Assembly: GCA_910586985.1 (NCBI GenBank)
Contig: CAJUKK010000007.1
Coordinates: 62,001 to 126,000, forward strand
DNA length: 64,000 bases
From: an uncultured Christensenellaceae bacterium
GTDB taxonomy: Bacteria > Bacillota > Clostridia > Christensenellales > Borkfalkiaceae
Reading direction: 5' to 3'
Positions 8,860 to 17,282 of this stretch are shown here, piece after piece. Below the pieces are notes generated by a model. That model ran no database searches. It was not told where the DNA came from and worked only from the letters and a program-made list of their open reading frames with translations. The first letter of the stretch is position 1, and every line of letters starts with the position of its first letter. The translations under genes were made by a program, and so were the position numbers.

Positions 8860-9096
8860 ATGAAAATCGGAACTATCATTCAGAACGACGATATGACGCT
8901 CACCGTCGCCGCATACCACGAAACAAAGAAAGGCAACGTCGCTTTGCTTATCCGCAACACGGACACCCCCTACGTCTGCGTCCGCGACCTTACCTGCGAA
9001 TGCAACGGAAACTATCATTGGTATTACGGACATTATATAAACGATTTTGCAGCAGCGGCACAGGACTATCTCGAACGTATGAAAACTCTTTCATAG
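8860..9096 (+). CDS. Hypothetical small protein (78 aa)
   Basis: Last gene of the plus-strand half. It starts 12 bases after its neighbour with a TGAGGAAG site and ends just before the terminator at 9124. The predicted fold is a small SH3-like beta barrel with a C-terminal helix. Function unknown. Confidence 0.55.
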   Translation: MKIGTIIQNDDMTLTVAAYHETKKGNVALLIRNTDTPYVCVRDLTCECNGNYHWYYGHYINDFAAAAQDYLERMKTLS

Positions 9097-9123
9097 TTTT
9101 CAATCGTTGCTTATACTAACTCA

Positions 9124-9157
9124 CAAGGGCACGGGCAACCGCGCCCTTTTTTCATGT
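9124..9157 (+). repeat. Terminator hairpin, first copy of a 34-bp direct repeat
   Basis: The hairpin AAGGGC...GCCCTT plus six T residues ends the plus-strand operon. The same 34 bases recur at 10454-10487 with one mismatch (9153 C versus T). The abiH-like gene lies exactly between the two copies. Confidence 0.85.
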
Positions 9158-9160
9158 TAC

Positions 9161-10384
9161 TTATTTAATTTCAACGATTTTTAACCTATTTTCTAAAAGC
9201 AATTTATGAATGAGATTTTTACCTTGTTCTTGATTTATAAGCGTTTTTCCGTAAGAGTTGATTAGACGATATATTGAATCGGTTTGTTCATAACCTTGTG
9301 AATAATAAAATACTAATGCTACGCGATTATTGCCATAAAGATTGTAATAATCAAAGATGCTTTGAAAATACGAATAATCCGCTTCATTGAGAGAATGTCC
9401 GTAAAATTTTATAGTAATAGCAGAGTTTTCATTTAACGACGGTAAAATACTCATCGGGGCACTTGTATCGAACATCTTTCGATAAGTCTTACTAAATAAT
9501 CTCAAATCGGCATATTGACTATTGGATTGAATAAATCCGTCGTCTATTCCGAAAATAACACTTGACGAATCACAATCTTTTTCACAAGGTTTATTACATA
9601 ACTTTCCGTGTACATTACTGTATTGGCAAGGGCTTTTAACATCCAAAATATCAAAAAGAGCGGTATAATTGAAGCTCAAAATATTTGTAAGCCTTAAATT
9701 TGAGAACTCTTCAAAAAGAATAGCCGTTCCTTCTTGCCGCTTTACAATATTGTTAATATCAGTGTATTGCCTATCAGAAAATCTCACAATCTCATTGAGT
9801 AAGTTTATAGCGTTGATAATATATTTCTCATTTAATTCTTTATTGTTTTGGGGATTTATTATATTATCTTTCAGATACTTGCAAAATCGCTTTTCAAACG
9901 AATGTAATTCTTGCAATAAATTTTCAATCATCAGAAATTGCAATTCTTCATCGCTATAATGCTTAACATTCCGCACTAAAAGGTTGCTAAAAAATTGCAT
10001 ACAATAACTATAATAATATTGAGTTAGCGGATTGGTGAACTCTTGCAATACCGCATAAGGGCTACGCCCCGCTTTCACATTTTTATAGGAATTTTTCCAA
10101 ATACATGTTGACGACTCTTTATCGGTGAAAATTACACATAAAAGAGTTTCTTTAATAATTTTTTCAACATCACACCAACTATAATCCGCATCCCCGTATA
10201 TTTTATAATATTCGATAAGTAGATTTTCCCAAAAGCCCGAAACACCCGCTCTTAATTGTCTGAGTCCAAAATTATTGCCGATTGTATCAAGTAAAGCATT
10301 TCTAAAAAAATCCCTGTAATGTGATTGTAACCCACAATGCACATCAAATCCGTTTCCTAAAATTAGTAGTTGATAATATTTCAT
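9161..10384 (-). CDS. AbiH-like abortive infection protein
   Basis: The N-terminus MKYYQLLILGNGFDVHCG matches the AbiH family signature (hydrophobic strand, GNGFD, then H and a YxDF motif), and the C-terminal part has a KFYGHSLNEADYSYF segment typical of the same family. AbiH proteins act in phage abortive infection in lactococci; the mechanism is not settled. The start at 10384 is chosen over a longer frame because TAGGAG lies upstream on the minus strand and the extension runs into the duplicated terminator. The 407-residue gene is clearly AT-richer than the flanking genes, a sign of transfer. It is a cargo defence gene. Confidence 0.82.
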   Translation of the reverse strand: MKYYQLLILGNGFDVHCGLQSHYRDFFRNALLDTIGNNFGLRQLRAGVSGFWENLLIEYYKIYGDADYSWCDVEKIIKETLLCVIFTDKESSTCIWKNSYKNVKAGRSPYAVLQEFTNPLTQYYYSYCMQFFSNLLVRNVKHYSDEELQFLMIENLLQELHSFEKRFCKYLKDNIINPQNNKELNEKYIINAINLLNEIVRFSDRQYTDINNIVKRQEGTAILFEEFSNLRLTNILSFNYTALFDILDVKSPCQYSNVHGKLCNKPCEKDCDSSSVIFGIDDGFIQSNSQYADLRLFSKTYRKMFDTSAPMSILPSLNENSAITIKFYGHSLNEADYSYFQSIFDYYNLYGNNRVALVFYYSQGYEQTDSIYRLINSYGKTLINQEQGKNLIHKLLLENRLKIVEIK

Positions 10385-10453
10385 CGGGTGTAAACTCCTA
10401 AATTTTTTCGCTCTTATAATAACACCGAAATGGCAATTTGTCAAATCCGATTG

Positions 10454-10487
10454 CAAGGGCACGGGCAACCGCGCCCTTTTTTTATGT
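10454..10487 (+). repeat. Second copy of the 34-bp terminator repeat
   Basis: Identical to 9124-9157 in 33 of 34 positions, in the same orientation. No plus-strand gene needs a terminator here, so this copy is best explained as a duplication made when the abiH-like gene was inserted. Confidence 0.85.
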
Positions 10488-10540
10488 CAATTACATTACA
10501 ATCTGTTTGGATAAAGTTGTGATTAAATTTCGGTAGTGGC

Positions 10541-10610
10541 TACAGCGCGTGTGCTTGTCTTGATACAAGTGGCGGCGCTTCGCGCCGCCACGACAAGCAC
10601 ACGCGCTGCA
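10541..10610. other. Two-tier hairpin with CTTGATA nick core: candidate double-strand origin
   Basis: An outer perfect 17-bp inverted repeat (CAGCGCGTGTGCTTGTC at 10543-10559 with its complement at 10592-10608) encloses an inner perfect 10-bp stem (10569-10578 with 10582-10591, 3-base loop). The only unpaired part on the left side is the nine-base bulge TTGATACAA (10560-10568). Together with the arm end this reads TCTTGATAC. CTTG/ATA is the known nick core of phiX174 and of pC194/pUB110-type rolling-circle origins, whose Reps share the HUH plus YxxKY arrangement seen in the adjacent gene. The predicted nick falls after G10562. Origin function is inferred. Confidence 0.65.
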
Positions 10611-10633
10611 ACTGAAAAAACTGCTAAAATACG

Positions 10634-10716
10634 AAATCGGGACGCCGACGGGCGGGCGTTCGCCGCTAATCCGCTTGCGAATCGCCCGCGCATACCGTCG
10701 CGCGTATTCCCGATTT
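10634..10716. other. Second multi-tier hairpin beside the origin
   Basis: Three nested stems are visible: AAATCGGGA (10634-10642) with TCCCGATTT (10708-10716), CGACGG with CCGTCG, and GCGGGCG-TTCGC with GCGAATCGCCCGC, closed by a 13-base loop. Such long imperfect hairpins resemble single-strand origins or packaging signals of rolling-circle replicons. It could instead or also act as the rep terminator, since T-rich runs follow on both sides. Confidence 0.5.
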
Positions 10717-10742
10717 TTACCCGTACTTTTATGCCGCCGCTT

Positions 10743-11840
10743 TCAGTTCGCTTTGCGCATCCGCCCGATCGTCTCTTTGCTCACCGCGCCGAGATACTCC
10801 CCTTCGTCCCAGCACCCGAAGTTATCGAACAGCAACAGTTTCTTATCCTCTATCCCCGTCTTTGTTACCACGTCATCCTCGATCACGTCCGAGATAAAGT
10901 ATTGCGGTAATCCCCTCGAATACACGATCTTCTCGCCCGATTTTTCCAAATACTTCATAATATACGCCATCGCATCGCCCAACCTGTCTTTATCTTCTAT
11001 CTTCTCAAAATCCGATCTTCCGAAGTTTTCATTGAAATAGGTATTCTGCACCGTGATTTGTCTGCGGTGGCTTTTGAAATTAAAATCGCTCTTCTCGAAC
11101 AATAGCCCCGGCATCGTTCCTTCGGGAATATAAAATATCCCGTGGAAATGTAGCCGCTTCTTTTCGGGGCTTCGTTCCCATACGCCGATATACCGCCAAC
11201 CTTTTCTTGAACTGAAATGTCCGAGCGTGCTTTTCAGCTTCTTCTTAAAACTTTCCTCTGTATGGATCTCGCCGTTATACGTTAAGGTTACGAAATAGTT
11301 GAAATCCTGTAAATTTGCCTTCCGCGTTAGACGAATGCGACGGGCAATCAAATTCCTTGTCTTGCGTTCGAGGTTGCTGTCAATGTAAGTTATCGTCGCT
11401 TCGTCCGTCTTAAAATACGGGCGCAACGCCGCGATGAGCTTCTCCCGCCGCTCACGCTTTTTCAGAAAGGCATACTCCTGATACAGCTCGTTGAACAGTT
11501 CCTTTTTTGTCATGCGCCGCTCATTAGGTTGCAGAATATTCGCGGGCGGCTTTTCTTCCTCAATCGGCACCTCTCCCGTAACGGCTATCTTTTCAAGCGG
11601 TAAGAGCGCATCGTCCAAAGGCGGTGCGCTATCCTGTATTTGTTCTTCTTCGGCGGGCGGCTTATTATCGTTCGGCGGCTTTACCGTGATGAGTTCCTCT
11701 TTTTTCTTCGGGCGCGGCTTATACGGCTTTTCCGTATGCGGAATGGCGATATAATGACTCCCGTCGAAATACACCTTGCACTCAGGATAAAAGTCACCCA
11801 CCTTCAAAGGTTCCGGTGTTTTATACTTCAACTCCTTCAC
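10743..11840 (-). CDS. HUH-family rolling-circle replication initiator (Rep)
   Basis: The 365-residue protein has the three motifs of superfamily I HUH endonucleases in order: motif 1 VTLTYN (184-189), motif 2 HFH in RLHFHGIFY (231-233, metal-binding histidines) and motif 3 YIMKYLEK (293-300), with two tyrosines spaced as in phiX174 gpA. About 100 N-terminal residues are a proline/lysine/glutamate-rich extension. The start is the GTG at 11840-11838: it has GGGGGAG upstream and overlaps the ATPase stop as GTGA, whereas a longer frame would run through the ATPase gene. It nicks and religates one DNA strand by family role. The candidate origin lies immediately downstream. Confidence 0.85.
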   Translation of the reverse strand: MKELKYKTPEPLKVGDFYPECKVYFDGSHYIAIPHTEKPYKPRPKKKEELITVKPPNDNKPPAEEEQIQDSAPPLDDALLPLEKIAVTGEVPIEEEKPPANILQPNERRMTKKELFNELYQEYAFLKKRERREKLIAALRPYFKTDEATITYIDSNLERKTRNLIARRIRLTRKANLQDFNYFVTLTYNGEIHTEESFKKKLKSTLGHFSSRKGWRYIGVWERSPEKKRLHFHGIFYIPEGTMPGLLFEKSDFNFKSHRRQITVQNTYFNENFGRSDFEKIEDKDRLGDAMAYIMKYLEKSGEKIVYSRGLPQYFISDVIEDDVVTKTGIEDKKLLLFDNFGCWDEGEYLGAVSKETIGRMRKAN

Positions 11841-13954
11841 GGCGTATCTCCCCCGATACGGTACAGTCCGTTGATGAAATAGCTGTTCTGCGCCAACAGC
11901 TCGTCCACGCTCGCCTTCTCCGAAACGTACTCGCGGTAGTCGTTCAACCCTACCCGCGATTGCCGCGCCATATCGTTGAAGTAATCCGAGAAACAATCCG
12001 TGGAAAATCTTCGGGCGTATATCTTGCGGTTCATGATATAATACTTCTTGCTCTCCACCTTCCCATCCATCGTTCCCCGCTCTTTCTCGATTTTTAAGGT
12101 GTTGTAACCGTAACTATTATAGACTCGGATATTCCGTTTCCAGATCCACGCCGTGATACTTTTGAGGATATGTACGAGCAAGGTGTTATCGCCCCGTCTG
12201 AAACGGAAATCGTAATAGAGATTGATGAAGCGGTTAAAACTCCACTCGGCGATCATATCCTCAATCGTATAGAGCGGGTACGCGAGCTTGAGCTTTGAAG
12301 AGGTTGCGATATGCAACACGTCGCACAAATCCCTCGCGTCCGCGCCCCAGCTCTCCGGTCGCTGTTCGTCCGTGAACACCTTAATGAACGGGAAGTTGTC
12401 TACCGTCGCCGAATGGCGGCACATTTTCAGCCATGCGTTAAAGAGATCGTTTTTCTGATTTGCTTCCTCGTCCTTCTTTTTCTTTTCCTGCAATTCAAGA
12501 TTATTCCCTCTCTCCTTGCCGATCTCCGTGATTGCCACCACGCCGAACTCGAAGCTGCCCGCATTCGGATTATTCTCTATCACCTTCTTGCCGAGCCGCA
12601 GGACGTCGAAATCAAGGATATGCGCGTGTCTGCTGTTACGCCTGTGCCTCTGCGGGAAGAAGTCCGAAAGCCACATGGGAAAGTTCCCTTCGTCCATGAA
12701 AACATTGTCCGAACGGATAGAATAGTTTGCTACAATAAAACTGCTTTCCATGACGTAAATGAAGTACGCCTGAGCATACGTTTCCAACACGTCGAACAGT
12801 GTGCTCACTCCCAATGCGTTATCGTAGGTATAGCCGTATCTGCACACGTCGTATCCGAATAATTGCCACTTTGCGTTGCGATGCCGCAGGAACCTTGTCC
12901 GCTTTAACCCCACCCATGCCTTGACCGTCGCAAGGTTATACACCGTGCCGTACTCCATACAGGCGCGAAGCTCCCTCTCGAAGCATATCCACGGGAAGTG
13001 CGGGAATTTCATGTCGTTCTTTTGCAATATCTCCAACGCCTTTTGTCTGAACATGACCTCTTGCGACAGCGCCATGTCCGTGATAGCCGTCGTCTTTTTC
13101 TTGCCCATACTCCCGCAAGTGATTGACACGATCGGCAGCTCGTTGATGAACCCGCAATTCCGCGCCTCGTAATGCCTGAGCCGTGAAAGCGCGATCCGCC
13201 TTCTCCAACGCTGAAAGAGCCGCCACGCAACGAACAGTAAACTCCAATACGGGAAGTATTTGAACGGTATCTGCACGTCGATAAACAGTCTGCATATCTG
13301 CGGATAAATCGTCGTTAAATCGAACGAAACGGCGAAATAGAAATAGTACGCCAAAAAGCCCATGAGGATAGATACGAGGTTAAAGTGGAACACCCACATC
13401 GTTACCCAGCATTTCCATATCCATGCGTGTTCCTGTAAGAAACAGCGATACCCTATCACAAACCTTTTCAACGGTTGATAGGTACACTTCGAGATAAACT
13501 TGAACACGATAAGCGGAACGGTGTCCTTGTTATGCCGTGTGTTGCTTCTCCCGTACAGCCACTTGATAACGAACCACAGCCCTATTGCGCACGGAAGTAA
13601 TAACACCAACACCTTGGAAAGCGTTGCAAGCGTTTCCGTCACCGTACCCCACCAGCCGACGAAGTTCTCCCCGCTGACAAAGAGCGAGAAAAACGACCGC
13701 GTGTTTTCCTTGAAGCCGTCTATTTTATCCGGCAACTTAATCATGTTCCCCACGACCTCAGACGGGACGTTCACGCCCGGCACTATCTTGTGCGCTATCC
13801 CGAATATCTCACAGAAATAATACGCGATAGACTCTCCGAACTCTACGAGCGTTTCCACAAACCGTAAATAGGACGAAGTAAACACAAACGCGCCCAACAG
13901 CACGAACGCGATTGAAATAAGCGCCGTTACCGTAATATTGACCGCTCTACGCAT
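11837..13954 (-). CDS. Membrane-anchored P-loop ATPase, Zot/FtsK-like
   Basis: The 705 residues show four likely membrane segments (about 8-30, 113-135, 185-210, 234-248) followed by a cytoplasmic ATPase part. The Walker A region is unusual: ITCGSMGKKKTT (278-289), with Lys where the last Gly of GxxxxGKT is expected. A Walker B-like VFMDEG (418-423), a VVAITEIGKERG strand (472-483) and an FTDEQRPESWGADARD motif (527-542), similar to the TQRP...D..R motif of FtsK/HerA/Zot enzymes, follow. Together with rep downstream and exported proteins upstream this suggests a DNA or virion export motor, as Zot/pI is in filamentous phages. Family assignment is an inference from motifs and layout. Confidence 0.55.
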   Translation of the reverse strand: MRRAVNITVTALISIAFVLLGAFVFTSSYLRFVETLVEFGESIAYYFCEIFGIAHKIVPGVNVPSEVVGNMIKLPDKIDGFKENTRSFFSLFVSGENFVGWWGTVTETLATLSKVLVLLLPCAIGLWFVIKWLYGRSNTRHNKDTVPLIVFKFISKCTYQPLKRFVIGYRCFLQEHAWIWKCWVTMWVFHFNLVSILMGFLAYYFYFAVSFDLTTIYPQICRLFIDVQIPFKYFPYWSLLFVAWRLFQRWRRRIALSRLRHYEARNCGFINELPIVSITCGSMGKKKTTAITDMALSQEVMFRQKALEILQKNDMKFPHFPWICFERELRACMEYGTVYNLATVKAWVGLKRTRFLRHRNAKWQLFGYDVCRYGYTYDNALGVSTLFDVLETYAQAYFIYVMESSFIVANYSIRSDNVFMDEGNFPMWLSDFFPQRHRRNSRHAHILDFDVLRLGKKVIENNPNAGSFEFGVVAITEIGKERGNNLELQEKKKKDEEANQKNDLFNAWLKMCRHSATVDNFPFIKVFTDEQRPESWGADARDLCDVLHIATSSKLKLAYPLYTIEDMIAEWSFNRFINLYYDFRFRRGDNTLLVHILKSITAWIWKRNIRVYNSYGYNTLKIEKERGTMDGKVESKKYYIMNRKIYARRFSTDCFSDYFNDMARQSRVGLNDYREYVSEKASVDELLAQNSYFINGLYRIGGDTP

Positions 13955-14045
13955 TCACTTGTCCTCCCGTGTAGATAAGATAGCTTATAAGCAGAATAAC
14001 GGCAATGAGCGCCGTGACTGCAATCATTCTTTTGATTATTTTCAT
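13947..14045 (-). CDS. 32-residue single-membrane peptide
   Basis: A CGGAGG site stands just upstream. The peptide starts MKIIKRM, has one hydrophobic segment (about residues 8-26) and ends IYTGGQVNA. Its stop overlaps the ATPase start by eight bases. Size and shape recall the minor coat peptides pVII and pIX of filamentous phages (about 32-33 residues), but there is no sequence evidence beyond topology. It could equally be a small ATPase partner. Confidence 0.6.
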   Translation of the reverse strand: MKIIKRMIAVTALIAVILLISYLIYTGGQVNA

Positions 14046-14117
14046 AGAAACCTCCGAATAATTTATTTTGGAATTTTGAAGTCCGAGAGTTCCCCCTCGG
14101 ACTTCGCGCGTATTCCC

Positions 14118-16385
14118 TTACGTCATCCACCAATCCATTTCTTCGTCGTACCCATACATGGCGTCCTCAATCTCTTTTTCAATTAACCACTCCTCGTCCT
14201 GATTGAGCGCATAGCGTTCGGTTTTCGTCAACTCACTCTCACTCTTCTCGCCCGACCAAATCTTCTTCTTTAACGCTTCCACGTCTACCTTTTTCCAATC
14301 CCTTTGAACTTCCTTTTCCTCGCGCTCACACTTTTTGTGAAACTTGTCAAACTCCTTATCTACCTGCTTTTGCGCTTTCTTTCCTTTCCTCTCTTTTTTC
14401 TTTTCTTCCCGCTTTTCCCGTCGTCGTTCTCTGCCCGAACTGCACGCTTTGGAGATCGCCTTAAACGGTGCGGCAATCACTTTCCCTATTCCGTAAATGA
14501 GCCACGGCGCAAACTTAATAAGCAGCACGATTATGATAACGAGCGCAATCACGCCGAGCAGGATTTTCCACCAACTGTTCCTGACGTCCGACGTCGTATG
14601 AATGGGCGGCGTTGCCGAGGGAATATGGTCTATGGGCGACATCACCACGGGGATTACCGTTTCCGTTTCTCCGTTCGAGAACGTTACGTCGATAATATCG
14701 TAATCGAGGTTTACCGTTTCCTGAAAGAAGTAAGCGTTGGTATCCACCTGCTTGAAACTGAACGCCCCGCTACCCTTGTACAACGACGCTTCCTGCGAAA
14801 TATAATCGCTCACCTGATAGCGGAATAAATACACCGTCGCTGCCTCTTCGTTCTTCTCGAAATACGCTTTGAACTCGTCGTAGTCCGCAGTGGAGATATA
14901 CAGGCGTTTGCATACTTCCTCTTTTCCACCCGTCAAGTCGTCCTTTTTTACAGGATAAATAGCTTGGATCCCGTCGAACACTGTCGTAGAAACGTCGCCC
15001 TTCAAATTCCACAGCTTATCCCACCAACTCTTGGAAATCGTCTGGCTTGTTAAATCGAACGTTTCGTCGCGGCGGATATTGACCTCGGTAAACTTTTCGT
15101 CCACCCGCTCGAACAACGCCTTGCTGTACTTTCCGTTGACGAGCGTGCCGCCGTACTTCTGCGTTCCCTGTAATAGCTTGTCCCGTATCATGTCGGACGA
15201 CACCTCGAACCCGTCCGCGCTGTCCGTGCCCGATCCCGCATAGTACATGGTATAGAGCGTTTCGATATTGTACCCTTCTTTGGGGTTACTCCAAATCACC
15301 GAACCGTCGTCCTTTTTGAACTCCGTATCTCCGTCGTAAAACAGCCCCAACGCCGCACCCGCTACGGCGTTATAGCCGAACCCGTAGGTATGTTCTGTAA
15401 CGCTGCCCATGCCCGAGCTGGTACGCCGCTCGTAATCTCCGTAATAGTGAAAATCCAATCCCTCCGTGTGCGTTCCGATATTCACGCCCAGATAATTTAA
15501 TATGGCGTTATACGCTTCCTCGTTGCCCGTAACGAGCGCGGGTGCAAGCACGGCGTTGAGCCACGTTGCGTGGACGGCGGACATCTCCCCGTATCGGTTG
15601 ATAAACTCTTTCGGTACGGCAAAGTATACGCTATGTAAGCTGTCCTGCGTACAGTTCCCTTTCCCGTTGCTTCCGCTCGGACGGTACGTCGTCGTATAGG
15701 GTTTCAGCGATAGCGTATCGCTCTGTTCGCTGTTGCAGGTGAGCGTGCTTTCCGCGTCCGCCTTGCTTCCGTACCCGCCGGCATAACCCTTATAGAAATA
15801 CGTCGTCGCCACGGGGATAGCCGTTGCGTTTAGGTTTCCTTCCGCCAACAGCTCGATCTCCGCCACGCGGTAGATGCGGTTGCTGCTGTTTACGGTATCC
15901 AAAATCTCTTGCTTTTCTTCCTCCGTCAGCCAAACCTTGAACTTGTAGAACAAGCCTTCATAATCCGCTTCCTCCGACTGATTCAAATAGACGAGCGGAT
16001 ATTTTTTGAACGATGCACTTACGTTATCTCCTGCACGCAGGTTTACCTTATTCAGTTCGCTGTCCTCTACGAAATGCAAACCTTTGGGGTTGTAGATATA
16101 GAGATATAACCCGTAATCCTCTTGCAAATTCTCGTAGAAACTGTAACAAAACTCCACGAACGAAAAGACCTGCGTTTCCTTGCGGTGATTGAACCCATAC
16201 TTTTCCAGCGAGAACGGCTCGCCGTCTATCTCCGCGTCCTTCAAATCGTCCAATACGTTAACCTTCTCGAACTCCGCCGCACTCTCCGCGTGTGCAACTA
16301 ACCCAAGCGACGGGGGAAGAAGGAACACGAACAGGAACAGCACGAATAACAATGCTGCGCCGATAGATTTCAAAATCGCTTTCAT
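14118..16385 (-). CDS. Large exported membrane-anchored surface protein (755 aa)
   Basis: A cleavable signal peptide is clear (basic start, long Leu/Phe/Val core, VAHAES cleavage region near residue 30). About 570 extracellular residues of mixed beta structure follow, with several Tyr/Gly-rich stretches, then a membrane segment beginning near residue 605 (WWKILLGVIALVIII) and a highly charged, probably coiled-coil cytoplasmic tail of about 110 residues. No enzyme motif is recognised. The start follows the previous stop with no gap (TAAATG) behind an AAGGAGG site. It could be an adsorption or virion-tip protein or a conjugation-like surface protein; unknown family. Confidence 0.6.
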   Translation of the reverse strand: MKAILKSIGAALLFVLFLFVFLLPPSLGLVAHAESAAEFEKVNVLDDLKDAEIDGEPFSLEKYGFNHRKETQVFSFVEFCYSFYENLQEDYGLYLYIYNPKGLHFVEDSELNKVNLRAGDNVSASFKKYPLVYLNQSEEADYEGLFYKFKVWLTEEEKQEILDTVNSSNRIYRVAEIELLAEGNLNATAIPVATTYFYKGYAGGYGSKADAESTLTCNSEQSDTLSLKPYTTTYRPSGSNGKGNCTQDSLHSVYFAVPKEFINRYGEMSAVHATWLNAVLAPALVTGNEEAYNAILNYLGVNIGTHTEGLDFHYYGDYERRTSSGMGSVTEHTYGFGYNAVAGAALGLFYDGDTEFKKDDGSVIWSNPKEGYNIETLYTMYYAGSGTDSADGFEVSSDMIRDKLLQGTQKYGGTLVNGKYSKALFERVDEKFTEVNIRRDETFDLTSQTISKSWWDKLWNLKGDVSTTVFDGIQAIYPVKKDDLTGGKEEVCKRLYISTADYDEFKAYFEKNEEAATVYLFRYQVSDYISQEASLYKGSGAFSFKQVDTNAYFFQETVNLDYDIIDVTFSNGETETVIPVVMSPIDHIPSATPPIHTTSDVRNSWWKILLGVIALVIIIVLLIKFAPWLIYGIGKVIAAPFKAISKACSSGRERRREKREEKKKERKGKKAQKQVDKEFDKFHKKCEREEKEVQRDWKKVDVEALKKKIWSGEKSESELTKTERYALNQDEEWLIEKEIEDAMYGYDEEMDWWMT

Positions 16386-17273
16386 TTATACCTCCTTCGG
16401 CATGAGGTAGATCATCACCGTAACGAAACAGTCAGGCATAACAAACGAATAGCTTCCGTCGTCGTTTCGCCTATAATCGTACTCGTATACTTCCTCTGTT
16501 TCGATCATCAAATTGACAACCTCCAACCTCTCGTCCAACACCTCTACCGTGAACCGCACTTCTTCCCCTGCCGCCGCTTCGGAAACGCAATCGAACTTTA
16601 CGGACAGTACCGAACCGCTCCCCAGCGTATCGTACTCGATCCCATATTTCTGCGCTTCCTCTTTCGGCGGCTCTTGGGGAACGGAAGGCGGTATTTCACC
16701 TTCCCCGCCGAACACGATCCCGTCCTTGTCGAGCTCGATACCTTCAACTTTAGTAGAAACACCGAAATTGATCTTATACGTCACCTTTGCGTTGTACGAG
16801 CTTACGACGAGCGTATAGAGCGCGCCTTGCGGTTCGTCCACTTCCACCTCTTTTTCGTAAGCCTTTTCCAGAACCGTCTTCAAAGACAACCCTTTCGGCG
16901 TTGCCAACGTGAACGCGCTTGCCTCTTTCTTGATATCGAACGCGCCCGTAAGCTCCTTCGCGTCCGCATACGAATACTGTTTGCCGTCTGCCTTGAACGT
17001 GAGCTTGATTTTCCCGTTCGGCACGATTTTCACGTTGTACCCCTTCGGCTCGCTCTTGTCGTTATCGAAGGTGTACTTTACCTCATAGCGGTAGCTCTCC
17101 CCGCGCATGAATGACGTTTCCGTTTCGCTCGTTAAAATCTGCTTACCGTCCCGTTCCAGATAGAACGTCTTGAAGTCCTCGTTAAACCCATTCGTGAACT
17201 TGAAGATAAGCCCCACGGCGAGCGCGACAACCAGCAAAATAATTACGCCCGTGATAATTTTCGCTATCTTCAT
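16386..17273 (-). CDS. Single-pass membrane-anchored extracellular protein (295 aa)
   Basis: An N-terminal membrane anchor (about residues 5-27) is followed by a soluble extracellular region. A proline/glutamate-rich linker near residue 200 (EIPPSVPQEPPKEE) divides it into two beta-rich halves; the last half (TEEVYEYDYRRNDDGSYSF) reads like a small Ig-like or jelly-roll domain. No known family. It is part of the run of exported proteins between the terminator at 19502 and the ATPase. Confidence 0.55.
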   Translation of the reverse strand: MKIAKIITGVIILLVVALAVGLIFKFTNGFNEDFKTFYLERDGKQILTSETETSFMRGESYRYEVKYTFDNDKSEPKGYNVKIVPNGKIKLTFKADGKQYSYADAKELTGAFDIKKEASAFTLATPKGLSLKTVLEKAYEKEVEVDEPQGALYTLVVSSYNAKVTYKINFGVSTKVEGIELDKDGIVFGGEGEIPPSVPQEPPKEEAQKYGIEYDTLGSGSVLSVKFDCVSEAAAGEEVRFTVEVLDERLEVVNLMIETEEVYEYDYRRNDDGSYSFVMPDCFVTVMIYLMPKEV

Positions 17274-17282
17274 GCGCCCTCC

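Noticed and set aside
10536..11040. Plus-strand open frames of about 120 codons across the origin and rep
   Set aside because: Arg/Pro-rich composition, no ribosome sites, and antisense to the clear Rep gene and the hairpins.
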